The notes below the pieces were generated by a model. The model saw nothing but the letters and a program-made list of their open reading frames with translations. It was not told the DNA's origin and searched no databases. 64,000 nucleotides of DNA from Janthinobacterium rivuli (GTDB lineage: Bacteria; Pseudomonadota; Gammaproteobacteria; Burkholderiales; Burkholderiaceae_D): positions 4,588,001 through 4,652,000 of the forward strand of contig NZ_CP121464.1 of assembly GCF_029690045.1 (NCBI RefSeq). Direction: 5' to 3'. Both the position numbers and the translations under genes were made by a program. Of this stretch, positions 17,572 to 25,292 are shown in pieces; the stretch's first letter is position 1, and each line of letters begins with the position of its first letter.

Positions 17572-19737
17572 ATGTCCACACCGAATTTATCTGTTTCTGT
17601 ATTGACCCTGGCGATCCTGCACGCGTTTGCCGTACCCGCCCTGGCCGCGAATGACACCGCCGAAGCCGTCGACCCGCAGGCGCAAAGCATGGCCGAAGTC
17701 GTCGTCACGGCCAGCAAGGCGCCGGCCGCCAGACGCGCCTCCGTCGGCGGTTTTTCCGACGCGCCGCTGCTGCAGACGCCGGCGTCCGTCACCGTCATCG
17801 GGCAGAAAGAAATACAAGATCTGCAGATCCGCAACCTCAGCGACGCCGTCAAGCTCGACGCCAGCATCAATGAATCGTACAACGCCGTCGGCTATGCGGA
17901 ACAGTTCACCATCCGGGGCTTCAAGCTCGATACGAACTCCAGCTACCGCAAGGATGGCGTGGCGATCCCCGGTGACACGCAAATTCCGTTGGAAAACAAG
18001 GAACGCATCGAAGTATTGAAAGGCCTGGCCGGCTTGCAGGCAGGCGTGGCCGCGCCGGGCGGCGTGATCGACTTCATCGTCAAGCGCCCGACCGCCGCGC
18101 CATTGCGCACCGTCACCGTGGAAACGCGCGAACGGGGTACCCTGTACGGCGCCGTCGACCTGGGCGGCCGCCTGGAAGACACGCGCTTCGGCTACCGCGT
18201 CAACGTGGCGGCCGAGCGCCTGCGCTCCTACATCAAGGGTGCCGACGGCAACCGTAAATTCATTTCCGGCGCCTTCGACTGGCAGATTTCGCCGCAAGCG
18301 CTGCTGCAACTCGACGCCGACTACCAGGACAAGGCGCAAGTAACGGCGCCCGGCTTCCAGCTGCTGAGCAATGGCAAGCTGCCTTCCAACGTCAGCGCCG
18401 ACACCATGCTCAACAAGCAGCCCTGGACGCACCCGGTGGAAACCGTCACCAGCAACCTGGGCCTGCGCTTCCAGTACGCCTTCAACGAGGATTGGCGCGC
18501 CACCGTGTCGGCCAACCAGCACACGTTCAAGCGCGACGACTACACTGCCTACCCGTATGGATGCAGTCCGGAAGGCTGGATGCCTGTGTTCTGCAGCAAT
18601 GGCGATTTCTCCGTGTGGGACTTCCGCAGCCTGGGCGAAACGAAAAAGCCCCTGAGCGCGCAAGCCATGATCCAGGGCAAGTTCGCCACGGGCAGCTTGC
18701 GCCATGAGGTCACGGCGGGCGTGTCGTATTTCAACCGCAAGGACCGGGCCGGCAAGTATGTGTATGACGAAGTGGGCATCAGCAATATCTACCGCCCCGT
18801 CATCGTCGCCCCATCCGACGGTGTCACGGGTCCCGTGCGCCTGGTGCGCAACGACAAGGAAAAATCCGTCTTCGTGCAGGACATCGTCAGCCTGGCACCG
18901 AACTGGAAGCTGCATGGCGGCGTGCGCCACATCGATGTCGATGGCTATCAGTACGTGCTCAAGGCCGACCAGGAAATCCGCGCCAGGCACGACTTCCTGC
19001 TGCCGAACGTGGCGCTGGTGTACAACCCGCAAGACAATATCGCTGTCTACGCATCGTACTCGCAGGGCATGGAACACGGCGGCACGGCCGACCGCTATGC
19101 GGAAAACGCCAACGTGGAACTGACGCCTAGCCGCTCGAAGCAGATCGAACTGGGCGTGAAGGCGGACCTGACGCCTGACTTCATGGTCGCCGCCACCCTG
19201 TTCCAGATCCGCAAAGGCCTGGAATTCAACCAGTACCTCGACAGCAGCATGAGCACCTACAACTTCGTGCGCGCAGGCCAGGCCCAGCACCGTGGACTGG
19301 AACTGTCGGCCCAGGGCAAGGCTTTCGCCAACCTGAGCCTGGGCGCCTCCGTGACGGCCCTGAACAGCCAGCAATCAGATACGGGCAGTGCTGACTACGA
19401 TGGCAAGCGCGTGCCCAACGTGCCCGCCTTCAAGGCCGCCGTGCGGGCCGACTATGCCGTGCCGCAAGTGGCGGGCCTGAGCGTGAATGGCAGCTGGGAA
19501 TATGCGGGCAAGAAGGCGTTCGAGAACAACAATACCACCTTCGTGCCCTCGTACAGCGTGTTCAACCTGGGCGCCGCCTGGGCCACGCGCATCGCTGGCA
19601 CGCGCGCCGTGCTGCGCGCCAGCGTCAACAACGTGGCCGACAAGTTCTACTGGCGCGATGTGACACCGGAAGCAGGCGGCTACCTGTTCCCGGGCGCCAG
19701 CCGCACGTTCAAGGTGTCGGCGCAGTTTGACTTTTAA
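17572..19737 (+). CDS. TPP-riboswitch-controlled TonB-dependent outer-membrane receptor
   Basis: 721 residues from the ATG at 17572; an in-frame ATG at 17455 lies inside the riboswitch and is rejected. A signal peptide ends near VPALAAND. It is followed by a TonB-box-like MAEVVVTASK, the plug domain (about 60-170: LQTPASVTVIGQKEIQDLQI, FTIRGFKLDTNSSYRKDGVA, ERIEVLKGLAGLQAGVAAPG) and the 22-strand barrel ending in the aromatic terminus FKVSAQFDF. The fold resembles siderophore receptors, but riboswitch control and the neighbouring pnuC/kinase genes point to uptake of thiamine or a precursor across the outer membrane. Confidence 0.9.
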   Translation: MSTPNLSVSVLTLAILHAFAVPALAANDTAEAVDPQAQSMAEVVVTASKAPAARRASVGGFSDAPLLQTPASVTVIGQKEIQDLQIRNLSDAVKLDASINESYNAVGYAEQFTIRGFKLDTNSSYRKDGVAIPGDTQIPLENKERIEVLKGLAGLQAGVAAPGGVIDFIVKRPTAAPLRTVTVETRERGTLYGAVDLGGRLEDTRFGYRVNVAAERLRSYIKGADGNRKFISGAFDWQISPQALLQLDADYQDKAQVTAPGFQLLSNGKLPSNVSADTMLNKQPWTHPVETVTSNLGLRFQYAFNEDWRATVSANQHTFKRDDYTAYPYGCSPEGWMPVFCSNGDFSVWDFRSLGETKKPLSAQAMIQGKFATGSLRHEVTAGVSYFNRKDRAGKYVYDEVGISNIYRPVIVAPSDGVTGPVRLVRNDKEKSVFVQDIVSLAPNWKLHGGVRHIDVDGYQYVLKADQEIRARHDFLLPNVALVYNPQDNIAVYASYSQGMEHGGTADRYAENANVELTPSRSKQIELGVKADLTPDFMVAATLFQIRKGLEFNQYLDSSMSTYNFVRAGQAQHRGLELSAQGKAFANLSLGASVTALNSQQSDTGSADYDGKRVPNVPAFKAAVRADYAVPQVAGLSVNGSWEYAGKKAFENNNTTFVPSYSVFNLGAAWATRIAGTRAVLRASVNNVADKFYWRDVTPEAGGYLFPGASRTFKVSAQFDF

Positions 19738-20282
19738 TTGAGGGAAATGGCGGGCGCTGCAGTGAGCGCCTGCCGCAGCAAAGGGGCCGCCTGTTGCAGG
19801 CGCGCCTCCAGGCTGTCGTGCAGCACGTGGTAGACGATGCCGCGCGCGTCGAGCTCGTCGAGCAGGTAGCGGTAGATCAGCTGGCGCACGGCTTCCGACT
19901 CGCGCTGCAAGCCGTCGGCCACCCACGGGCTGTCGGGCGCCGTCACCAGCGTCACATCGTACCGCGTGGCATCGGCCAGCGCCGCCAGCGGCGCATCGGC
20001 ACCATGGAAATAATGGCGGCTGTAGACCACCGTCATCAACGGCGTCGTGTCGCAAAACAGGAAGTGACGGGCTTGCGCGGCGGCCGCCGCTTCGCGCTCA
20101 ACTTGCGTGCGCGCGATGCCGTACTGGTCGGCCGCGACGGGCACCCTGCCCTGCGTTTCGACGAATTCACGCAAATATTCGGGCACCCAGACGCTGCCGT
20201 AGCGTTCGGCCAGGGCGGCCGCCAGGGTCGACTTGCCCGACGATTCCGCGCCCAGGATGGCCACGCGCACGCAGTGGCCCAT
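19734..20282 (-). CDS. NadR-like P-loop kinase
   Basis: 182 residues from the ATG at 20282, whose A is shared with the stop of the upstream transporter gene (TGATG). It resembles the C-terminal ribosylnicotinamide-kinase domain of NadR alone. The P-loop is VAILGAESSGKSTLAAALAE, followed by VWVPEYLREFVE and FCDTTPLMTVVYSRHYF. Kinases of this type trap vitamins brought in by PnuC-type transporters. Whether the substrate is nicotinamide riboside or a thiamine compound is open; the riboswitch-controlled receptor next door argues for the second. The last 3 bases overlap the convergent receptor gene. Confidence 0.8.
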   Translation of the reverse strand: MGHCVRVAILGAESSGKSTLAAALAERYGSVWVPEYLREFVETQGRVPVAADQYGIARTQVEREAAAAAQARHFLFCDTTPLMTVVYSRHYFHGADAPLAALADATRYDVTLVTAPDSPWVADGLQRESEAVRQLIYRYLLDELDARGIVYHVLHDSLEARLQQAAPLLRQALTAAPAISLN

Positions 20283-20893
20283 CACTTGAGGACCATCGCG
20301 CTCGGCGCGGCCGGTGCCGACTTTCTCCACGCCAGCAAGCCGATGATGGCCATCACGACAAAGAAGGCATACAGCACGGCCGTCAGGGTCAGGCCCTTGT
20401 GCAGGTACAGCCACACGTACAGCACGTCGACGATGATCCAGGCGATCCAGTTTTCCAGCTTCTTGCGCGACAGCAGGAATTGCCCCACCAGGCTGCCTGC
20501 CGTAAGGAAACCGTCCGCGTGGGGCACGTCCGTGTCCGTCGTCGTCAGCAGCCAGGCGATGAGCAGAAAGCCGACCAGCCAGCCCATGCCGCAAGCCAGC
20601 CAGCCGCGGCCATCGAGGCGCGTGACGGGCAGGCTCTTGCCGCCGCTGGCCGGGTGCAGCCACTGGTACCAGCCCCAGAACGAGACGCTGATGAACAGCA
20701 GTTGCAAGGCCATGTCGCCATACAGGCGCGACTCGAAAAACACAAAACCGTAGGCGGCCGAGGAAATGATGGCGAACAGCCACGCCCAATGATTCTGGCG
20801 GATGTTCAGCGCAACGGTTGTCAATGCCAGGACAAAGGAAATCAGTTCAAGCGGCGTGGTGGCAAAACCCAGCAGGAGAAGCGTATCGTTCAT
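20282..20893 (-). CDS. pnuC: PnuC-family vitamin transporter (PnuC/PnuT)
   Basis: 203 residues with about seven hydrophobic helices. ELISFVLALTTVALNIRQNHWAW, LYGDMALQLLFISVSFWGWYQW and ENWIAWIIVDVLYVWLYLHKGL are characteristic of PnuC facilitators, including the Trp-rich WGWYQW pore motif. The family takes up nicotinamide riboside (PnuC), riboflavin (PnuX) or thiamine (PnuT); the sequence alone does not separate these here. Translational coupling to the kinase supports import followed by phosphorylation. The nearby TPP riboswitch favours a thiamine role. Confidence 0.88.
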   Translation of the reverse strand: MNDTLLLLGFATTPLELISFVLALTTVALNIRQNHWAWLFAIISSAAYGFVFFESRLYGDMALQLLFISVSFWGWYQWLHPASGGKSLPVTRLDGRGWLACGMGWLVGFLLIAWLLTTTDTDVPHADGFLTAGSLVGQFLLSRKKLENWIAWIIVDVLYVWLYLHKGLTLTAVLYAFFVVMAIIGLLAWRKSAPAAPSAMVLK

Positions 20894-20967
20894 GGGAATC
20901 GTGATGAGGCTGGTGGTGCAGTATGCAATACCAGCCCTGAATAAGCAAGATTGCCCGCTCAGTGCGC

Positions 20968-21486
20968 TTAAGCGAAGCCGCCCTTCACGGCGCGCGCCAG
21001 CGAACGCTGCACGATCAGCTTGTGGAAAGGCCGGATCACCAGGATGTAGGCGCGCCCCACCGCATTATGGCAATGCACGACGCTGGACATGGTGATGCGG
21101 CCATGCGGTCCCGCGTCCCGGTGGCGCAGCACCGACAGGCGGAAATCCAGGTGACTGTCATCCTCGCCCACGATGATTTCATCGTCGCTGACGGCAAAGA
21201 TGCGGAAGATGCCGATGCGCTTGCCTGGCCTGGCTTCCATCTGCCTGGCCGTGCGGATGCCGAAGCGCGCCACGATGGCGTCGCGCACCACCATCAGCTT
21301 GCGCGCCCAGCCCGGCTGGCTGCCCAGCAGGATGCGCGCCAGGCTTTCCATGTCCATCTGGCGCGCCTGCGCGGTCGGCAGGTCGACGGCATACGCGTCG
21401 GCCAGGTGGCTGCCCGGGTACAAGGGGGCGATGCTGGCGCCGGGCGGCAAGGCCACGGCGCGTACAGCGTTGTTCATCTCTTGCAT
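20968..21486 (-). CDS. DUF2867 family protein
   Basis: 172 residues. The DUF2867 pattern is visible: HLADAYAVDLP near residue 30, then DDEIIVGEDDSHLDFRLSV, ITMSSVVHCHNAVGRAYILV and IRPFHKLIVQRSLARA at the end. The family is related to SRPBCC-like and ligand-binding folds and has no firm function. It is divergent from the TetR gene and shares the operator-bearing intergenic region, so it is the likely target of that repressor. Confidence 0.82.
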   Translation of the reverse strand: MQEMNNAVRAVALPPGASIAPLYPGSHLADAYAVDLPTAQARQMDMESLARILLGSQPGWARKLMVVRDAIVARFGIRTARQMEARPGKRIGIFRIFAVSDDEIIVGEDDSHLDFRLSVLRHRDAGPHGRITMSSVVHCHNAVGRAYILVIRPFHKLIVQRSLARAVKGGFA

Positions 21487-21495
21487 GTGCTCTCC

Positions 21496-21550
21496 ATGTG
21501 TTCAGTGATAACATGAGCATCATACACGACAATGTGAACAGCGATAACAT
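21496..21550. promoter_or_regulatory. Paired operator-like direct repeats
   Basis: Two 19-bp copies of the form ATGTGwwCAGyGATAACAT lie at 21496-21514 and 21532-21550, their starts 36 bp apart. Each is an imperfect palindrome with ATGT...ACAT ends. They fill the intergenic space between the DUF2867 gene and tetR, and the second one abuts the tetR start, so they are probable TetR binding sites for control of both genes. Confidence 0.65.
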
Positions 21551-21553
21551 AGA

Positions 21554-22189
21554 ATGACAAGCACAAGTACTTACCATCACGGCAACCTGCGCGACACCCT
21601 GGTCGCCGCCACCATCGCGCAACTGGCGCAGCAGCACGACGCCACCCTCTCGCTGCGCGAACTGGCGCGCACGGTGGGCGTGTCGATCGCCGCCGTGTAC
21701 CGCCACTTCCCCAGCAAGGAAGCCTTGCTGGCCGACGTGGCGGCGGCCGGCTTCGCCAGCCTGATCGCCAAGTGGGAGGCACAACTGCCGCCGCAGGGCA
21801 GCCTGCCCTCCGAGCAGCGTTTTCAGCTGCTGGGCCAGCAATACATCGAATTCGCCCTGGCCGCACCGGCCCACTACCGGCTGATGTTCGAGCACCAGGA
21901 CGTGCGCCAGTTCCCCGCCCTGCTGGAAGCGGCGCAGGCGTGCTTCCAGTACGTGCTGCAGACGGCCGGCGCGGCCGTGCGCGAAGCGGGACTCGATGCG
22001 CGCTGGGACAAGGCCGCCGCCAGCGCCGGCTGGTCGCTGGGCCATGGCTACGTGATGCTGCTGCTGAGCGGCCGCCTGGCCATGGCGGACGGCGGCGACG
22101 ATTTATCGCCCGCGATGGTGCCGCGCTTTTTCCAGTTGCCGGTGGAGGCGTTGCGGCAGGCGCATCAGCAAGCGGGAGAACAGCAATGA
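21554..22189 (+). CDS. TetR/AcrR family transcriptional regulator
   Basis: 211 residues. The N-terminal helix-turn-helix is typical: YHHGNLRDTLVAATIAQLAQ, then LSLRELARTVGVSIAAVYRHFPSKEALLADVAAAGF. The C-terminal ligand and dimer domain (about 80-205) contains LAAPAHYRLMFEHQDVRQFPAL, part of which is repeated as DNA at 46131-46176. It is divergent from the DUF2867 gene and probably represses both itself and that gene. The ligand is unknown. Confidence 0.9.
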   Translation: MTSTSTYHHGNLRDTLVAATIAQLAQQHDATLSLRELARTVGVSIAAVYRHFPSKEALLADVAAAGFASLIAKWEAQLPPQGSLPSEQRFQLLGQQYIEFALAAPAHYRLMFEHQDVRQFPALLEAAQACFQYVLQTAGAAVREAGLDARWDKAAASAGWSLGHGYVMLLLSGRLAMADGGDDLSPAMVPRFFQLPVEALRQAHQQAGEQQ

Positions 22190-22202
22190 CGGCCATCGCC
22201 AG

Positions 22203-22844
22203 ATGCGCCGGCTGATCATGCAACATCCCATGGAACCATCCATTGTCCCGGGCACCGAGGGCTATGCAGACAATGCAGGGCAGCTCATCGCCCGATACGA
22301 CAGCGTTGCCTTCCTGGACAAATACCGCCCCGTTGCTCATCTCTTGCCGACGCGAGCAAGCAGCGTGCTCGACATCGGCGCCGGGACAGGCGGCGACGCG
22401 GCGTGCCTGGCAAGCCTGGGGCACACAGTGGTCGCGCTTGAGCCCATTGCCGCATTCCGCGCAGCGGGCATGCAGGCGCACGCCCCGGCCAACATCGAAT
22501 GGGTGAACGATAGCCTGCCCGCCCTGTCTGCGATAGGCGCGCGCCAAACCAGGTATGACCTGATTGTCGTCGCGGCCGTCTGGATGCATCTGGCAGCGGA
22601 AGAAAGAATGGAGGCGATGGGCAATATCAGCATATTACTCAAGCCCGGCGCAATGCTCGTCATGTCCCTGAGGCATGGACCAGCCCCTGAAGGCCGTCGC
22701 ATCTTTGATGTATCCGCCAGTGAAACGGCAGAGCTCGCAATGCGGCATCAGCTCAAAGTGATGCTGCATACGCAGGCGCCATCCGTGCAACTGCAGAATC
22801 GCCAGGCGGGGGTGAGCTGGTCCTGGCTTGTTTTTGAGAAATGA
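22203..22844 (+). CDS. SAM-dependent methyltransferase
   Basis: Up to 213 residues; the start is uncertain among ATG codons at 22203, 22218 and 22230, none with a clear ribosome site. Motif I is SVLDIGAGTGGDAACLASLG, followed by an acidic residue in VVALEPIAAFR, NIEWVNDSLPAL and LIVVAAVWMHL. The fold is class I; the substrate is unknown. It lies 13 nt after tetR on the same strand, so it may be cotranscribed. Confidence 0.85.
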   Translation: MRRLIMQHPMEPSIVPGTEGYADNAGQLIARYDSVAFLDKYRPVAHLLPTRASSVLDIGAGTGGDAACLASLGHTVVALEPIAAFRAAGMQAHAPANIEWVNDSLPALSAIGARQTRYDLIVVAAVWMHLAAEERMEAMGNISILLKPGAMLVMSLRHGPAPEGRRIFDVSASETAELAMRHQLKVMLHTQAPSVQLQNRQAGVSWSWLVFEK

Positions 22845-22930
22845 TTCAAGCTGAAGCAGCATGCGCCAGGGAGTTGGCACGGCGCGCAGTCAGCCGAATC
22901 TAGCCATTATTTTTGAAACGCCGTCAATTT

Positions 22931-23422
22931 ATGCACAATATATCGATAGACACGCTCTCCGTGATTGCAAGACAATGCATTGCGCTCACCTGTTTGCAGC
23001 GCTTTTGCCTGCAGCATGCCCTTGACCACCCCGCCCTGTCCGCGTTCACCGGCCACGTGTGGAAAGTGGCGCAGCTCGCGCCTGGGGATTTTGCTGCGTG
23101 GGAATGCGGCTTTGCTGCCCTGGCCGTGAACGGCATGGGTGACCCCTGGCCCGATGACATCCGCATGGCCATTCCCGGGCACCTGCTCGGCACGCTGGAG
23201 GAACTTGTTCAGCATGTGCTGGAAACGAGCGCCTGTAGCTGGTATGGCGACGACCTTCCGGCCAGCAGGCGGCAGCTGGAAGCCGTCCTTGCCATCTGTG
23301 CCAGGCATGACGTGGCCGTGCCGCAGCTTGCGCACTATGCGCAGCACGATGCGGCGCTGCGCGGCGGCTGGGGGCCGGTGCTGTCGGACGAAGAAGTCAG
23401 AGCCTGGCAAGCCCTGATATAA
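22931..23422 (+). CDS. Hypothetical protein
   Basis: 163 residues from the ATG at 22931 (a TTG at 22913 is possible). I do not recognise a family. The sequence is mixed alpha-helical with several Cys and Trp residues (DTLSVIARQCIALTCLQRFC; HVWKVAQLAPGDFAAWECGF; LVQHVLETSACSWYGDDLP) and no signal peptide or membrane helix. Its size and composition resemble small immunity-type proteins, but this is only an impression. A decayed gene follows on the other strand. Confidence 0.55.
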   Translation: MHNISIDTLSVIARQCIALTCLQRFCLQHALDHPALSAFTGHVWKVAQLAPGDFAAWECGFAALAVNGMGDPWPDDIRMAIPGHLLGTLEELVQHVLETSACSWYGDDLPASRRQLEAVLAICARHDVAVPQLAHYAQHDAALRGGWGPVLSDEEVRAWQALI

Positions 23423-23444
23423 CATGCGGCAGGCAACTGATCGG

Positions 23445-23677
23445 GCAGCCGCTCCTCTTCATGCGTATCGGCATCGACTTGCTTGAACACGGTCGGGAAG
23501 CGCGCGCAAGTCCTGATTTGCTCGAAAGCATGGCACAGCTGGCCAATTGCCGGCACGTCGGCTTCCATGCACGCGTTCGTGTCAAAGCTCAGCGAAAGGG
23601 ACCGGCGTTGAAGGCAAAGGCTGACAATGCCTGACCCTTGAAGGGGGAGGCGCCCAGCACTGCCAGCGACGCGCTGC
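23445..23677 (-). pseudogene. Decayed copy of the hypothetical gene at 45526-46068
   Basis: Read on the minus strand this contains recognisable pieces of the intact gene at 45526-46068: SLAVLGAS-FKGQALSAFAFNA, then a frame break, LSFDT, a deletion, CMEADVPAIGQL, a further deletion, then QIRTCARF and VDADTHEEERL. Relative to the intact gene it has at least two internal deletions and a frameshift. At the DNA level the matching stretches are roughly four-fifths identical by eye. It occupies most of the ~315-bp gap between the hypothetical gene and the PPTase gene. Confidence 0.8.
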
Positions 23678-23737
23678 GGCAAGCGGGTCGTCCATCGTGA
23701 GCAATGACCTTGCACGATGGCAGGAATCGGGTAATCT

Positions 23738-24562
23738 ATGCCCATCTCAATGTATAGAACGGCGACGATGAAGCGTGCAGAAGCGAGCGTTGACATGCAG
23801 TCCGGGCGCTTGCCGGCCAGCGATGAAGCACAGCGGCAAGGGCTGCTTCCCCTGCCCCTGCCATTCATCCACCAGGCAGAGGACGGCATGGCGCCTGCGC
23901 TGCAGATCACCGTCCTGCATTTCCAGCCCTATCCATTCCAGAGCGCCGCCTTCCATGCGCATGACATCGCCCTGCCCGCCGCCATCGCGCGCAGCGTGCC
24001 AAAACGGCAAGCGGAGTATTTTTTCGGCCGGCTGGCAGCGCGCGCCGCGCTGGCGCGCCTCGGCATCGCCGACGCGCAGATCGGCACCGGCGCCTCGCGC
24101 CAGCCCTTGTGGCCAGCCGGCGTGGTCGGCAGCATCAGCCACGGCGGCGGCTATGCCGCTGCGGTGGCCTTGCCGGCGCAGCGGCACGAAGCCATCGGCA
24201 TCGACATTGAAGCGGTGGTCGGCGCGGAGATGCGCGAAGCCTTGCTGAGCACGGCGATCGGCCTGCCCGAGCTTGCCCTGCTGCATCAGCTCAACAGTGT
24301 GAACGCCCTGGAGTTTTTGATGACGGTGGTGTTTTCCGCCAAGGAAAGTTTTTTCAAGGCCGCCTTTCCCACGGTCGGCTACTATTTCGACTTTACCGCC
24401 GTGACACTGACCGCATTCGACGAGGCCAGGCGCACCCTGACGTTTCGGATCAACCAGACGCTGTCGCCGCGCCTGCACGCCAGCGCCCGGTTTTCCGTAG
24501 ATTACGACTTGCTCGATGCGCACACCGTCATCACGCACTGCGGCTGGCGCGGATGGGTGTGA
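23738..24562 (+). CDS. 4'-Phosphopantetheinyl transferase (Sfp/EntD type)
   Basis: Up to 274 residues; starts at 23738, 23768 or 23795 are possible. It transfers phosphopantetheine from CoA to the carrier domains of the PKS-NRPS nearby. Visible motifs are RQAEYFFGRLAARAAL, GSISHGGGYAAAVALP, the Mg-binding AIGIDIEAV and FSAKESFFKAAFPTVG (the WxxKE-type motif). It is of the two-fold pseudodimer group that serves secondary metabolism. It is convergent with the SDR gene (7-bp gap) and marks the left edge of the biosynthetic cluster. Confidence 0.93.
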   Translation: MPISMYRTATMKRAEASVDMQSGRLPASDEAQRQGLLPLPLPFIHQAEDGMAPALQITVLHFQPYPFQSAAFHAHDIALPAAIARSVPKRQAEYFFGRLAARAALARLGIADAQIGTGASRQPLWPAGVVGSISHGGGYAAAVALPAQRHEAIGIDIEAVVGAEMREALLSTAIGLPELALLHQLNSVNALEFLMTVVFSAKESFFKAAFPTVGYYFDFTAVTLTAFDEARRTLTFRINQTLSPRLHASARFSVDYDLLDAHTVITHCGWRGWV

Positions 24563-24569
24563 TTCCTGG

Positions 24570-25292
24570 CTAGGATCCCTGCGACGTGGACGTGACGAAT
24601 ATTTCGCGCATGCACACGCTCTGCGGCAGCTGGTAGGCAAACGCGATGATGCCGGCCACATCTTCCGGAGCCAGCAGGGAGTCGAGCGTGCCCAGCCACT
24701 CCTCGAACATGGCGCGGGCGGACGCCGAGGTCGTGCTGCGCAACAGGGGCGTATCGACCACGCCGGGCGAGACGGTGCTGACGCGGATGTTGTGCTCAGC
24801 CATGTCCAGCCCCAGCGCCGCCGTATAGCCGTGGACGGCAAATTTGGAAGCGCAATAGCCGGCATGCATGGGAAACGCCTGACGGCCGGCAATCGAGCTG
24901 ACATTGAAGACCGTGCCGCGCCGCTGGCGCAGCATGCCTGACAACACACTCTGAACCAGGTTGACGCTGCCGACGACGTTGGTATTGAGCATCTCGGCAA
25001 ACTCCGCCGCGTCCTGCCCGGCGGCCGCGGCCAGCCGCATGATGCCCGCGCTGTTGACCAGGCAGTCGACGGTGCCATGGCGCTGCTCCGCCTGGCGCAC
25101 GGCTTCCTGGACTGCCTGCGCATCGCCCACGTCCAGCGCGGCACAGATGGACTGCGGCAAGTCCAGCGCCTCCAGTGCCGCCTTGCGGCGGCCGATCAGC
25201 AGCAGCGGATGGCCGGCGGCGCTGAACTGCCGCGCCACCGCCGCGCCGATCCCGGAACCGGCGCCGCTCACCACGACGAGCGGGCGGCTCAA
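24570..25292 (-). CDS. Short-chain dehydrogenase/reductase in the biosynthetic cluster
   Basis: 240 residues if a TTG at 25292 is used. That TTG overlaps the stop of the upstream gene as TTGA, a common coupling arrangement. Classical SDR motifs are present: VVVSGAGSGIGAAVARQF (cofactor), NSAGIM, SSIAGRQAFPMHAGYCASK (Ser, Tyr, Lys of the active site) and VSPGVVDTPL. It probably oxidises or reduces a hydroxyl or carbonyl of the cluster product or of a precursor. It is cotranscribed with the TDO-like gene. Confidence 0.88.
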   Translation of the reverse strand: MSRPLVVVSGAGSGIGAAVARQFSAAGHPLLLIGRRKAALEALDLPQSICAALDVGDAQAVQEAVRQAEQRHGTVDCLVNSAGIMRLAAAAGQDAAEFAEMLNTNVVGSVNLVQSVLSGMLRQRRGTVFNVSSIAGRQAFPMHAGYCASKFAVHGYTAALGLDMAEHNIRVSTVSPGVVDTPLLRSTTSASARAMFEEWLGTLDSLLAPEDVAGIIAFAYQLPQSVCMREIFVTSTSQGS

